Part shown: piece after piece, positions 40,978-50,308 of the stretch
How the letters are laid out: each line of letters begins with the position of its first letter
Position numbering within the stretch: the stretch's first letter is position 1
Source: MGBC120314 sp051880495
GTDB taxonomy: Bacteria; Bacillota; Clostridia; Lachnospirales; Lachnospiraceae
DNA length: 64,000 nt
Reading direction: 5' to 3'
Assembly: GCA_051880495.1 (NCBI GenBank)
Contig: JBJEOB010000051.1
Coordinates: forward strand, 3,021-67,020
Program-made: the position numbers and the translations under genes
The notes under the pieces: model-generated
Told to the model about the DNA's origin: nothing
Database searches by the model: none
The model's input: only the letters and a program-made list of their open reading frames with translations

Positions 40978-42696
40978 TTATATATTGGTGAAACGGCCGA
41001 CTTCCTGTTCTAATCGTCCTGAAACAGATTCTGTCTGGGACATTTCTTCCTGAATCTGTGTCATGCTGGATGTAAGACCGCATGTGCTTTCAGATGCCAT
41101 TGTAATACCATCTGAGTTCTCAGAAATTGTAACTGACATTCTCTTAATCAGCTCTGCCACATCACTGATTGAATCCTTAAGCTGCATGGAATCATTGGTG
41201 AAGCTCTGCATAATACTGTCAAATTCCGAAGCATCATTATGATACTGTGTTCCCATATTAACAAGCTTGTCATAATCAGGCAGAACAACGTTAATAAGGA
41301 ACTCTATCATCTTATTAGCATTTTCTGCAAGTCCGTTAACCGAGCTTGTAACTTCACGGCTGATATTCTGGATATCATTTGCCGTATTACGGCTTGAATC
41401 AGCAAGCATACGAATCTCATCAGCGACAACCGCAAAGCCTTTACCGGCTTCACCGGCTCTGGCAGCCTCAATGGAAGCGTTAAGCGCAAGAAGATTGGTC
41501 TGGGTTGAAATACTTAAAATATCTTCCGTAAGTGAATTAATCTGCTCGACATCTTTACTCTTCTCAAGAGATTCCTGAACCAGACTTCTGATTTCTTCTG
41601 CCATGATGCTTGTATTATTCTTACTGTCAACACCTTCATCGTGCATCTTTACCGCTCTTACTTTAATATCCTTTGCAAGTTCTGAACCATCGCCCGCCTG
41701 TCTGGCTATATTATCCATTCTTTCACTGATAAGACCTGCCTGGTCACTTATATGGTCTGCTGCCGTTGACAGCTCTGTCATTCCGGCCGCAAGCTGCTGC
41801 ATTGTTGCAGAAACATCCATGATATTGCCGTCTGCCGTAGAAATCTGACCATACACGTTGTTAACACTTCTTTTCATCTCGCTGGTATCGGTCTGAATCT
41901 CAGCAATAATATTATGTAATACATCAATGAACTTATTAAGACAGGCAACGAGTTGTCCGACCTCATCTGATGACCTCTGTGTAACTCTCGTTGTAAGGTC
42001 TCCGTTACCGGCTTCAATCTCACTTATAATCTGCTGAATTTCTTTGGTTGCAAGGGTAGTCGGTTTTATTATTGTAAATCTCGCAATAAGAACTCCTGCA
42101 ACGATAACTGCAACAAGCAAAATAAATACTACACCGAACGTAATCCGGCTCGCCGTGGTATCATCTTCAAGCTGCTTCTGTGCTCTTAATGTGTTAACCG
42201 TATTCTGGACTTCAACTGAGTGAACCCTTATTGAAAGGTCATCGTACAATGCACTCAGATATTCATCTGCTTCATTAATATTTTTTATTCTGCCCAGATC
42301 AATTAACGACAGTACCTTAGTGTACTCCGAATTGTAATTTTCATACGATGCCTTCAGCTTTTCAATTGCTTCAATTCCCCTGTCCGTCACAGCATGTTCG
42401 GCAAGATTCTGGAACAAAGTAAGAATAGCGCCCTGAGTTGTAGTTATTTTACTCATTGTCGAACTCTTTGCCTCATCATCTACAAGCATATATTCCATCA
42501 TATATGACTGCAGCCTGACAACATTCATTGAAATTGAATCAACTTCTTCAATACTGGATAAATAATCTCCACTGATTTCTTTTGTTATATCACCCATACT
42601 GTTAATTCGGAAATTGATAATAAGCATACCAATCATACATATTACAAATACAAGTACAAGGATATAATTGATTTTCGCCCCGATTGATTTGAACAT
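40978..42696 (-). CDS. methyl-accepting chemotaxis protein (4HB-HAMP-MA)
   Basis: A protein of 572 residues: membrane helix at 10-30, an extracellular four-helix bundle (about 31-185), a second membrane helix (about 190-212), HAMP (about 213-265) and the signalling domain with tip LNASIEAARAGEAGKGFAVVADEIRML. It controls CheA/CheW. The next gene is the TRAP-type binding lipoprotein in the same transcript, a likely ligand-presenting partner. AAAGGAG precedes the ATG. It ends NI just before that gene's ribosome site. Confidence 0.92.
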   Translation of the reverse strand: MFKSIGAKINYILVLVFVICMIGMLIINFRINSMGDITKEISGDYLSSIEEVDSISMNVVRLQSYMMEYMLVDDEAKSSTMSKITTTQGAILTLFQNLAEHAVTDRGIEAIEKLKASYENYNSEYTKVLSLIDLGRIKNINEADEYLSALYDDLSIRVHSVEVQNTVNTLRAQKQLEDDTTASRITFGVVFILLVAVIVAGVLIARFTIIKPTTLATKEIQQIISEIEAGNGDLTTRVTQRSSDEVGQLVACLNKFIDVLHNIIAEIQTDTSEMKRSVNNVYGQISTADGNIMDVSATMQQLAAGMTELSTAADHISDQAGLISERMDNIARQAGDGSELAKDIKVRAVKMHDEGVDSKNNTSIMAEEIRSLVQESLEKSKDVEQINSLTEDILSISTQTNLLALNASIEAARAGEAGKGFAVVADEIRMLADSSRNTANDIQNISREVTSSVNGLAENANKMIEFLINVVLPDYDKLVNMGTQYHNDASEFDSIMQSFTNDSMQLKDSISDVAELIKRMSVTISENSDGITMASESTCGLTSSMTQIQEEMSQTESVSGRLEQEVGRFTNI

Positions 42697-42778
42697 ATAA
42701 TTTTTCTCCTTTGACTTAATATGATTATTATATCACATTATGAGTAAAAAATTAACAATTTTCTACAATTTTTTCAAT

Positions 42779-43963
42779 TTATTCTTCAATTTCTGTTTCA
42801 TTATCATAATTATCTGTAAAATAATGCTTTTCACCGTTTTTCTTGTAAGCAATTATGGTGCTGAGGTTAACATTTTCAACACTCTTAAATATATTTCCCT
42901 CTACAAACGGATTTGTCTTCTTTAATTCTGCAATCAGCTTCTTGGTTTCAAGCCTTTTTGACTCGCTGACGCCATCTTCGTTACATGATGAACAGTTCTC
43001 GGTAAAATGACATGCACACTGAAGGAAATGAAGACCGTTATAATCCCTCCAGCGCTTAATGTCATCCTCTCTTATTAGATACATCGGTCTTATAAGTTCC
43101 ATACCCGGGAAATTGGTGCTGTGAAGCTTCGGCATCATCGTCTGCACCTGACCGCCGTACAACATTCCCATAAGTATTGTTTCAATAACGTCATCATAAT
43201 GATGCCCCAGCGCTATCTTGTTGCATCCGAGTTCCTTTGCCTTATTATACAAATGCCCTCTTCTCATTCTCGCACACAAATAACACGGTGATTTTTCTAT
43301 TTCATACACCGCATCAAAAATATCTGATTCAAATATCGTTATAGGAATATTAAGCATCCTTGCATTATTCTCGATTACCTTCCTGTTGGCTTCGCTGTAT
43401 CCCGGGTCCATAACCAGAAATTCAAGTTCAAAATTAAATTTGTTATGTTTCTTAAGTTCCTGAAAGAGCTTGGCCATCAGCATCGAATCCTTGCCGCCTG
43501 AAATGCATACTGCAACCCTGTCATTTTCTTTAAGAAGCTCATACAAATTAATAGCCTTGGCAAATTTTGAAAATAATTCCTTATGGAATTTCTTCCTGAT
43601 GCTCTTCTCAATCTCAGCACAGCGCTCATTTTCCGCATCATTTTCCATAGTCTCATTCATTGAAGACAAAAGCCATCCTGTATATCCTCCCACAAGGCTG
43701 TATGCATCAAATCCCATTTGTCTGAACGTTGATGCACATTCTTTGCTGTAAATGCCCTTTGCGCAGTAGAATACAATTTTTTTCGAACTAATATCTGTGC
43801 CCAGAATCTCCCTTATTTTTTGTTCCAGCTCATCCTCATCAAAATGTACTGCCCCCGGAATCATTCCGTACTGAATGTTTCCTTCGTTTCTTATATCAAC
43901 GAGAAGATATTGGTCAGAGGACATTTTTTTAATATATTCATAATCAAGTTCCGGATTTTCCAT
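42779..43963 (-). CDS. rhodanese-TtcA-like fusion, tRNA thiolation-type PP-loop enzyme
   Basis: A protein of 394 residues. Residues 1-105 form a rhodanese domain with catalytic Cys67 (VFYCAKGIYS). Residues 145-330 form a PP-loop ATPase with SGGKDS (155-160) and the Cys pair in CYLCARMRRGHLY (227, 230), then ALGHHYDDVIETI, as in TtcA, which makes 2-thiocytidine in tRNA with an iron-sulfur cluster. The C-terminal CACHFTENCSSC adds more cysteines. The fusion suggests that the rhodanese part supplies persulfide sulfur directly to the thiolation site. The tRNA substrate and position are unproven. AAAGGAG precedes the ATG. The cysK/cysE genes upstream fit a sulfur theme. Confidence 0.85.
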   Translation of the reverse strand: MENPELDYEYIKKMSSDQYLLVDIRNEGNIQYGMIPGAVHFDEDELEQKIREILGTDISSKKIVFYCAKGIYSKECASTFRQMGFDAYSLVGGYTGWLLSSMNETMENDAENERCAEIEKSIRKKFHKELFSKFAKAINLYELLKENDRVAVCISGGKDSMLMAKLFQELKKHNKFNFELEFLVMDPGYSEANRKVIENNARMLNIPITIFESDIFDAVYEIEKSPCYLCARMRRGHLYNKAKELGCNKIALGHHYDDVIETILMGMLYGGQVQTMMPKLHSTNFPGMELIRPMYLIREDDIKRWRDYNGLHFLQCACHFTENCSSCNEDGVSESKRLETKKLIAELKKTNPFVEGNIFKSVENVNLSTIIAYKKNGEKHYFTDNYDNETEIEE

Positions 43964-44078
43964 TTATTCTCCTTTACAAGCCAGTTATTTTGATATTTAT
44001 TACTATCATTTTACCATAATATCATTCTTTTGTTTATTACTATTTTTATCCTGTCAGTGCCAAAAACCTCTCAAAGAA

Positions 44079-44118
44079 AAAACGGGCATTGCCATATCAT
44101 ATGACGAATACCCGTTTC
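44079..44118 (-). terminator. cysK terminator
   Basis: On the minus strand AACGGGTATT pairs with AATGCCCGTT and is followed by TTTTCTTTG. Confidence 0.75.
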
Positions 44119-44138
44119 AGACTTATTTTTATATTATA

Positions 44139-45074
44139 TTATTCAGCAAACAAAGGTGTTGAAAGATATCTGTCACCTGAGTCAGGAAGGAGTGCTACAA
44201 TCGTCTTTCCCTTATTTTCAGGTCTTGCTGCAAGAATTGTTGCCGCCTTTAATGCTGCACCTGATGAAATACCTACAAGGATACCTTCGCTAACGGCAAA
44301 CTTTTTGCCTTCTGCAAATGCATCTTCATTTTCAATAGTAATTACTTCGTCATAAATCTTTGTATTTAATACATCAGGAACGAATCCGGCTCCGATTCCC
44401 TGAATCTTATGAGGTCCGGCAGTTCCCTGTGATAATACAGGACTTGTTGCCGGTTCAACAGCAACCACCTTAACATTCGGATTCTTTGACTTAAGATACT
44501 CACCGACACCGGTTACAGTACCGCCTGTACCAACGCCTGCAACAAAAATGTCTACCTTTCCGTCTGTCTGCTCCCAGATTTCAGGTCCGGTTGTTTCTCT
44601 ATGTACCTTTGGATTTGCAGGATTAACGAACTGTCCTAGAATCACTGCACCCTCAATTGAATCCCTAAGCTCCTCTGCCTTGGCGATTGCGCCCTTCATT
44701 CCCTTGGCTCCTTCAGTTAAAACCAGCTGAGCACCGTATGCCTTTAAAAGATTTCTACGTTCAACGCTCATTGTATCCGGCAATGTAAGAATTGCCTTGT
44801 ATCCCTTGGCAGCTGCCACTGATGCAAGACCGATACCTGTATTACCGCTTGTCGGTTCAATTATTGTAGCACCAGGTTTTAATATTCCTTTAGCCTCTGC
44901 ATCCTCAATCATTGATAATGCTACTCTGTCTTTTACCGAGCCTGCCGGATTAAGATACTCAAGCTTTGCTAAAATAGTAGCTTCTGTTGCTCCCGCTTTC
45001 TTTGAATAGTTATTAAGTTTTAAGATTGGTGTTTTTCCAATAAGTTCTGCTGCGCTTTCTCTGATATCTCCCAT
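44139..45074 (-). CDS. cysK: cysteine synthase (O-acetylserine sulfhydrylase)
   Basis: A protein of 311 residues. The PLP lysine is in NPAGSVKDRVAL, the phosphate-binding loop in GVGTGGTVTGVGEYL and the substrate loop in EPTSGNTGIGLASVA, all as in CysK. It converts O-acetylserine and sulfide to cysteine; the O-acetylserine would come from CysE, encoded just upstream (45262). GGAGG 8 nt before the ATG at 45074 decides the start over one at 45089. A dyad at 45095-45111 lies in the leader and may be a regulatory site. Confidence 0.95.
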   Translation of the reverse strand: MGDIRESAAELIGKTPILKLNNYSKKAGATEATILAKLEYLNPAGSVKDRVALSMIEDAEAKGILKPGATIIEPTSGNTGIGLASVAAAKGYKAILTLPDTMSVERRNLLKAYGAQLVLTEGAKGMKGAIAKAEELRDSIEGAVILGQFVNPANPKVHRETTGPEIWEQTDGKVDIFVAGVGTGGTVTGVGEYLKSKNPNVKVVAVEPATSPVLSQGTAGPHKIQGIGAGFVPDVLNTKIYDEVITIENEDAFAEGKKFAVSEGILVGISSGAALKAATILAARPENKGKTIVALLPDSGDRYLSTPLFAE

Positions 45075-45094
45075 ATTTTTGCCCTCCATTTATT

Positions 45095-45111
45095 CCTAGT
45101 ATTTAGCTAGG
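45095..45111. promoter_or_regulatory. dyad in cysK leader, possible Rrf2/CymR-type operator
   Basis: CCTAG-TATTTAG-CTAGG is a 5-7-5 inverted repeat 20 bp upstream of the cysK ATG. Cysteine genes in Firmicutes are often controlled by Rrf2-family repressors; the assignment is by context only. Confidence 0.35.
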
Positions 45112-45205
45112 TGTTATATGATTTATTTTTCTTTATTATACAAATCAGCCATTCATATGTCAATTTGAAAAATATTATTACTCGTTATAGTTTAAAGCTA
45201 TAAAA

Positions 45206-45237
45206 GAGGCTGTCGCTTAAAATAAAGCTACAGCCTC
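45206..45237 (-). terminator. cysE terminator
   Basis: GAGGCTGT pairs with ACAGCCTC with an inner AAGC/GCTT extension; TTTTATAGC follows on the minus strand. Confidence 0.75.
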
Positions 45238-45261
45238 CAAAAATGTCATTTATTTATACCA

Positions 45262-46209
45262 TTATATAATATAGAACCAGTTTTCATCGTCATCAGCTGC
45301 CACCATTTTACCGTTACGTTTCATCTGAAGTTCCTGATTTTTAACACTTACCCTTGTTCCCTCTTTAATCGACTTGGTGATAAATGCATTACCTCCAACA
45401 ACAACATTTTCCTCAATAACCGTATCACCTCCGAGTATGGAAGCTCCCGAGTAGATTGTAACATTATCACCGATAGTCGGATGTCTCTTGGTTCCGCGAA
45501 GTTTTTGTCCTTCCTTGGTTGATAATGCACCGAGCGTAACGCCCTGATAAATCTTAACGTTATCACCGATAGTTGTCGTTTCACCGATAACTATACCTGT
45601 ACCATGGTCGATAAAGAAATATTTTCCAATGGTCGCGCCCGGATGAATATCGATTCCCGTCACATTGTGTGCATGCTCCGTCATTATTCGCGGTATCATA
45701 GGCACTGACAGCTTAAAAAGTTCATGTGCAAGACGATAGACTGTAATTGCATAAAATCCCGGATAAGAGAATATAACCTCATCCTTGCTGCTTGCTGCAG
45801 GGTCTCCATCGACTGCCGCCTGAAGATCGGTATCCAGATACTCGCGGATTAAAGGAATCGTATTTAAAAATTTAACTGATATTTCCTGTGCCATTTCTTC
45901 AAGCTCTTCATCCGTTTTATCCGGATATTTCTCACAATACTTTAACACTATTGTTATCTGCTTGTTCAAATGAAACATAACATCCTCAATAACGGTTGAT
46001 ACATGATTCTCAATACTGTAAATCTTATAAACCTTATCCTTGAAAAAACCCGGATACAGAATATACTGAAGTTTCTGTACCATATCAAGTATTTCTTCCC
46101 TGTCAGGCTGATTGTATATATTTGCCTTATCAATTGCCCTGTTTTTCTGATAATCGCTAAGGATATTTTTAACTATTCCGTTTATTTCTTCTTCGATACG
46201 CTTACCCAT
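45262..46209 (-). CDS. cysE: serine O-acetyltransferase
   Basis: A protein of 315 residues. It has a long helical N-terminal domain (about 1-165) and a C-terminal left-handed beta helix of hexapeptide repeats (GIDIHPGATIGKYFFIDHGTG, GETTTIGDNVKIYQGVTLGA), including the catalytic His in DHGTG. It acetylates serine with acetyl-CoA for cysteine synthesis with CysK. The length and N-terminal extension fit the long anaerobe form. GGAGG precedes the ATG. It is a separate transcription unit from cysK, as a terminator lies between them. Confidence 0.93.
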   Translation of the reverse strand: MGKRIEEEINGIVKNILSDYQKNRAIDKANIYNQPDREEILDMVQKLQYILYPGFFKDKVYKIYSIENHVSTVIEDVMFHLNKQITIVLKYCEKYPDKTDEELEEMAQEISVKFLNTIPLIREYLDTDLQAAVDGDPAASSKDEVIFSYPGFYAITVYRLAHELFKLSVPMIPRIMTEHAHNVTGIDIHPGATIGKYFFIDHGTGIVIGETTTIGDNVKIYQGVTLGALSTKEGQKLRGTKRHPTIGDNVTIYSGASILGGDTVIEENVVVGGNAFITKSIKEGTRVSVKNQELQMKRNGKMVAADDDENWFYII

Positions 46210-46273
46210 TGTAAACCTCCAGACCTTAATCAGTGAAAATTATAACGCACCCGCCTTATAAAGTCAAAATGCA

Positions 46274-46999
46274 CTATAGTATACATAAATCTTTGATAAC
46301 CTCACCGGCAATAATAAGCCCGGCTACGGATGGTACAAATGCTACACTTCCCGGCGTCTGTCTCTTTTTTGAAGGTGTGCTTTCCTCACCTGCAAGCTGA
46401 CTGTCAGGAGAAAGCGGCTCCTCTTTAGAGTATACTACCTTAAGGCTGTCAATGTTTCTTTTCTTAAGTTCACGCCTCATTACCCTGGCAAGCGGACAGA
46501 CTGAAGTCTTATAAATATCCGCCACCTCAAATGCCGTCGGATCCAGCTTATTTCCCGCACCCATAGAGCTTATAACGGGTGTGCTGCATCTTTTGGCTTC
46601 CGTAACAATCGCTATTTTCCCTGAAACTGTATCAATCGCATCTACAACATAATCATACCTGCTAAAATCAAAACTTTCGGCTGTTTCAGGCAGGTAAAAC
46701 ATCTCACAATCATTTACAACTGCATCGGGATTAATTTCAAGCACCCGCTCCTTTGCCGCCTGTACCTTGCTTTTACCAACAGTCTTTGTTGTCGCAATAA
46801 TCTGTCTGTTTATGTTTGATTCGGCAACAGTGTCATTATCCACAAGTGTCAGTGTTCCGATTCCGCTCCTGGCCAGCGCCTCTGTCACATAACCTCCGAC
46901 ACCGCCTACACCAAATATAATGACATGCGAATTTTTAAGTTTTTCCATGCTGTCACTTCCAAGAAGCATCTGCGTTCTGATAAACTTTTCCTGTATCAT
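46274..46999 (-). CDS. tcdA: tRNA threonylcarbamoyladenosine dehydratase-like (TcdA/ThiF-type)
   Basis: A protein of 241 residues of the E1-like ThiF fold. The nucleotide-binding motif GVGGVGGYVTEALARSGIG and LVDNDTVAESNINRQ are canonical, with the adenylation Arg in NRQ. SSMGAGNKLDPTAFEVADIYKTSVCPLARVMR is typical of TcdA (CsdL), which cyclises t6A37 in tRNA. An insert SPDSQLAGEESTPSKKRQTPGS precedes the C-terminal helix, as in other TcdA proteins. It lies 18 bp after ddh on the same strand, so the two may be co-transcribed. Confidence 0.88.
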   Translation of the reverse strand: MIQEKFIRTQMLLGSDSMEKLKNSHVIIFGVGGVGGYVTEALARSGIGTLTLVDNDTVAESNINRQIIATTKTVGKSKVQAAKERVLEINPDAVVNDCEMFYLPETAESFDFSRYDYVVDAIDTVSGKIAIVTEAKRCSTPVISSMGAGNKLDPTAFEVADIYKTSVCPLARVMRRELKKRNIDSLKVVYSKEEPLSPDSQLAGEESTPSKKRQTPGSVAFVPSVAGLIIAGEVIKDLCIL

Positions 47000-47017
47000 T
47001 ATTACCTCGTATGATAA

Positions 47018-48001
47018 TTATAATAAATGTGCTCGCAATTCTTCGCCGCTTAAATCTGAAAGGTAAGCCGGTGCTATGTCAAATACTGTCTTGCAGCCCG
47101 TCTGATTTTCGTTATTCATGCGATATACGGCTCTTGCATATGCCGCAATAACAGAACCGGTAAATTCAGGATTAGAATCAAGTGTAAGCTTATATTCCAC
47201 TACATGTGTATGCTCATTGTTAAATCCTGTGACGCCCGTACGGATAACACTTCCGCCATGTGGCAGTCCGCTGTGGTTTTTCTTCATTTCTTCTTCTGTA
47301 ATGAAATGAACTGTTGTGTCATAATCAGCAAAATAATTCGGCATATTCTTAATTTCTGCCTCAATCCTTGCTTTATCAGCACCATCTTTTGCCACTACAA
47401 AACATTCTCTTATATGTTTTTCACGTGTTGTAAGTTCAGGCTGCTTTCCTTCTCTTACTGCCTGCATTGCTGCCTCTACGGGAATTGTATACTGTCTGCA
47501 GTCAAGAACACCCTCTATACGGCGTACGGCATCTGAATGACCCTGGCTTACGCCCTTGCCCCAGAACGTATAATCCTTTCCATCCGGCAAAATACAGTTT
47601 GCATATAATCTGTTAAGTGAAAACATTCCCGGATCCCATCCACATGAGATAACGCATGTCTTTCCGGCTGCTTTAGCTGCAGCATCTACATTTGCAAAAT
47701 GCTCCGGAATACGTGCATGTGTATCAAAACTATCCACAACATTGTACATTGCTGCATATTTCGGTGTCTGCTGTGGGAGGTCTGTTGCACTTCCTCCGCA
47801 TAAAATAAGAACATCTATTTTGTCCTGCATTTCACAAAGCGCATCCTCATGATAAACCTTTACGCCCGGAGTATTAACCTTAACCGTTGAAGGGTCTCTT
47901 CTCGTAAACACACCTGCCAACTCCATATCCTTATTTTTGGCAACAGCACATTCAACACCCTTACCAAGATTTCCATATCCAAAAATACCAATTCTAATCA
48001 T
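47018..48001 (-). CDS. ddh: meso-diaminopimelate dehydrogenase
   Basis: A protein of 327 residues, the usual size. It has the N-terminal Rossmann motif IGIFGYGNLGKGVECAV, then GGSATDLPQQTP and VVDSFDTHARIPEHF, characteristic of Ddh. The C-terminal part contains the substrate region HGGSVIRTG. It makes meso-DAP in one step from tetrahydrodipicolinate, ammonia and NADPH, for cell wall and lysine. GGAAG lies before the ATG at 48001; an upstream TTG at 48022 is less likely. Confidence 0.93.
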   Translation of the reverse strand: MIRIGIFGYGNLGKGVECAVAKNKDMELAGVFTRRDPSTVKVNTPGVKVYHEDALCEMQDKIDVLILCGGSATDLPQQTPKYAAMYNVVDSFDTHARIPEHFANVDAAAKAAGKTCVISCGWDPGMFSLNRLYANCILPDGKDYTFWGKGVSQGHSDAVRRIEGVLDCRQYTIPVEAAMQAVREGKQPELTTREKHIRECFVVAKDGADKARIEAEIKNMPNYFADYDTTVHFITEEEMKKNHSGLPHGGSVIRTGVTGFNNEHTHVVEYKLTLDSNPEFTGSVIAAYARAVYRMNNENQTGCKTVFDIAPAYLSDLSGEELRAHLL

Positions 48002-48093
48002 CTGCTTAACTTCCTTTCGCAATTCATGCTATCTGCTTTATTTTATTAATAAAACAGAATAAATTATAAATCCAATTTTGCTCAATGTAAATA

Positions 48094-49263
48094 TTATATC
48101 TGTTTTTCAATAAACGAAGCAGCTTCCTTCGCACCGCCGCATTTTCTAAAAGACTCCTGTATTTTAACGGCATTTTCCTTTATGGACGCATTATCCAAAG
48201 CCTCACGGACAGCCTTTTTAATTTCGGATGTGCTTACATCCTTTAAGAAAATACCTGCGTTCAGTTCATTTACCCTGTTGGCTACGCCCTGCTGTTCCGG
48301 TGTCTGCGGAAATAATACAAGAGGCACGCCATAATACAAGGCTTCGCTTACGCTGTTCATGCCACAATGTGTGACAAATGCATCTGTATTCTGTAAAACA
48401 GCAATCTGGTCGACAGAATTCTTAACGATACAGTTTGACGGAATTTCTCCCAGACTTGAAATATCAGTATCAGCTCCAACCGATATGATTACCCTGTACG
48501 CTTCATCCTTTACGGCATCAAAACATTTAGTATAAAAATCAGGATGATTGTTGTCAACTGTGCCAAGCGAAATGTATACGGTAGGCATCTGTACCTCTTC
48601 AACAGCCTCCGTAACATCACGTACTACAGGGCCGACAAAATCGTAATTTTCTGAAAATGTTTCTGCAAACGGCTGAAACATCGGCGATGTGTAAACAATG
48701 GTTTTTGTATCATTATCATTTGCAATAATGTCAAGAACACTTTTTACCTCATAGCCCTTTGCGCGAAGTTTTTTAAGGCTCTTACTGATTTTAGGCATGC
48801 TTTTAATAACCTGAAAAAGCCCCGGGCCGCCCGACTTCATTACTTTTGCAGAATACTGATTAAATGCAAATGTTGTCGTTGACGAAACAAATGGAATCGA
48901 AAGCTTCTTTGCAATGAGCTTGCCCCAGAATGCCATTGAATCACTTACGATTACATCAGGTTTTAGTTCTTTCATTTCTTCAAGAACGGCATCATCAAGT
49001 GCCAGTGTAAGCTTCACAATAAGCTCTGTGGAAAATGCAAGGTCCTTACCCAGCCTTGCTCCATCCTCCTTTGATAATCCTATCTGTGGGTCATATTGGT
49101 CACATGCGACGAACTTTGCCCCTGTGCTTTCTATTTTTTCTCTCATACTCTCATACGAATAATAATATACTTCATTACCACGTGATATAAGTTCACGTAC
49201 AACACCCAGTGTCGGGTTGGTATGTCCGTGTGCCGGAATACAGAAAAATACTATTTTACCCAT
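48094..49263 (-). CDS. MGT-family UDP-glycosyltransferase
   Basis: A protein of 389 residues of the GT-B, GT1/MGT family. It has the acceptor-side His in PAHGHTNPTLGVVREL, a donor-binding C-terminal part with VYISLGTVDNN and THCGMNSVSEALYYGVPLVLFPQTPEQQ (the sugar-nucleotide motif). Relatives glycosylate macrolides, flavonoids or lipids; the acceptor here is unknown. There is no signal peptide, so it is cytoplasmic. GGAGGAG precedes the ATG. It is divergent from degV at 49420. Confidence 0.88.
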   Translation of the reverse strand: MGKIVFFCIPAHGHTNPTLGVVRELISRGNEVYYYSYESMREKIESTGAKFVACDQYDPQIGLSKEDGARLGKDLAFSTELIVKLTLALDDAVLEEMKELKPDVIVSDSMAFWGKLIAKKLSIPFVSSTTTFAFNQYSAKVMKSGGPGLFQVIKSMPKISKSLKKLRAKGYEVKSVLDIIANDNDTKTIVYTSPMFQPFAETFSENYDFVGPVVRDVTEAVEEVQMPTVYISLGTVDNNHPDFYTKCFDAVKDEAYRVIISVGADTDISSLGEIPSNCIVKNSVDQIAVLQNTDAFVTHCGMNSVSEALYYGVPLVLFPQTPEQQGVANRVNELNAGIFLKDVSTSEIKKAVREALDNASIKENAVKIQESFRKCGGAKEAASFIEKQI

Positions 49264-49358
49264 AATTATTTCTCCTCCGTAAGTATTTAATCAGAAAATA
49301 ACCTGCATCTAAAAGTATATCACTGTATGCTTTTCTCTTCAATTAAAATTAGCTTTTA

Positions 49359-49387
49359 TTGACTGAAAAGTACTAAAGTGCTATTAT
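49359..49387 (+). promoter_or_regulatory. promoter of the first degV gene
   Basis: TTGACT (49359-49364), a 17-bp spacer and TATTAT (49382-49387) precede the degV ATG by about 32 bp. The spacer contains AAGTACT-AA-AGTGCT, an imperfect repeat that could bind a regulator. Confidence 0.55.
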
Positions 49388-49419
49388 TTTTTATATAATA
49401 TAAGAGACTGGAGATTGTT

Positions 49420-50307
49420 ATGAGTGAATATGTAATCAGCTGCTGCTCTACAGCAGATTTAACCGAAGAACATTTTAGAGAAAGAAAAATATCATATATT
49501 TGTTTTCACTATGAGTTAGATGGTAAACAGTACTTGGATGATCTTGGTAAGTCCATGCCATTCGACAAGTTCTATGAAGCAATGGTAAACGGTGCCGACA
49601 CCAAGACATCCCAGATTAACTCCGAAGAATTCATAGAATACTTTGAGACGTTCCTTAAGGATGGCAAAGATATCCTTCATTTGACCTTGTCCTCAGGCAT
49701 TTCAGGTGTTGTCAATTCCGCAAGAATTGCTGCCGAAGAGCTTGCCGAGAAATATCCTGACCGTAGGATAATCATTATTGATTCTCTTGCCGCATCATCG
49801 GGTTATGGTCTTTTAATGGATAAACTTGCCGATTTGCGTGATGAAGGAATGAGTCTTGATGAACTTGCCGCATGGGCTGAGGCAAACAAATTAAAGCTTC
49901 ACCACTGGTTCTTCTCCTCAGACCTTACATTCTTCATAAAGGGCGGAAGAATTTCAAAGACAGCCGGTTTTGTCGGCGGTGTTTTAAACATTTGTCCGCT
50001 GCTTAACGTAGATAATCTCGGACGTCTTATTCCAAGATTTAAGATTCGTACAAAAAAGAAGGTTATCAAGGCTATAGTTGACAAGATGGAGGAATATGCT
50101 GAGGGAGGACTTGATTATTCCGGTAAATGTTACATTTCGCAGTCAGCCTGCTACGAGGATGCAAGAGCTGTTGCAGACCTGGTTGAAGAAAGATTTCCAA
50201 AGCTTAACGGAAAGGTCGTTATAAACAGCATCGGAACTACCATCGGTAGTCATACAGGTCCGGGAACAGTTGCATTGTTCTTCTGGGGAAGCGAAAGAAT
50301 TAATTAA
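49420..50307 (+). CDS. DegV-family fatty-acid-binding protein
   Basis: A protein of 295 residues. DegV fold: N-terminal ISCCSTADLTEEH, the fatty-acid carboxylate site TSQINSEEF, then LSSGISGVVNSARIA, IDSLAASSGYG and the C-terminal GSHTGPGTVALFF. FakB-type members present fatty acids to the kinase FakA for phospholipid synthesis. No fakA is adjacent. GGAG is 6-7 nt before the ATG. It is a single gene, followed at once by a palindromic repeat that is related to one after the second degV gene (60871). Confidence 0.9.
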   Translation: MSEYVISCCSTADLTEEHFRERKISYICFHYELDGKQYLDDLGKSMPFDKFYEAMVNGADTKTSQINSEEFIEYFETFLKDGKDILHLTLSSGISGVVNSARIAAEELAEKYPDRRIIIIDSLAASSGYGLLMDKLADLRDEGMSLDELAAWAEANKLKLHHWFFSSDLTFFIKGGRISKTAGFVGGVLNICPLLNVDNLGRLIPRFKIRTKKKVIKAIVDKMEEYAEGGLDYSGKCYISQSACYEDARAVADLVEERFPKLNGKVVINSIGTTIGSHTGPGTVALFFWGSERIN

Positions 50308-50308
50308 C

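Noticed and set aside
40961..41083. 41-codon extension of the TRAP binding protein
   Set aside because: It overlaps the chemoreceptor gene and would bury the lipoprotein signal peptide.
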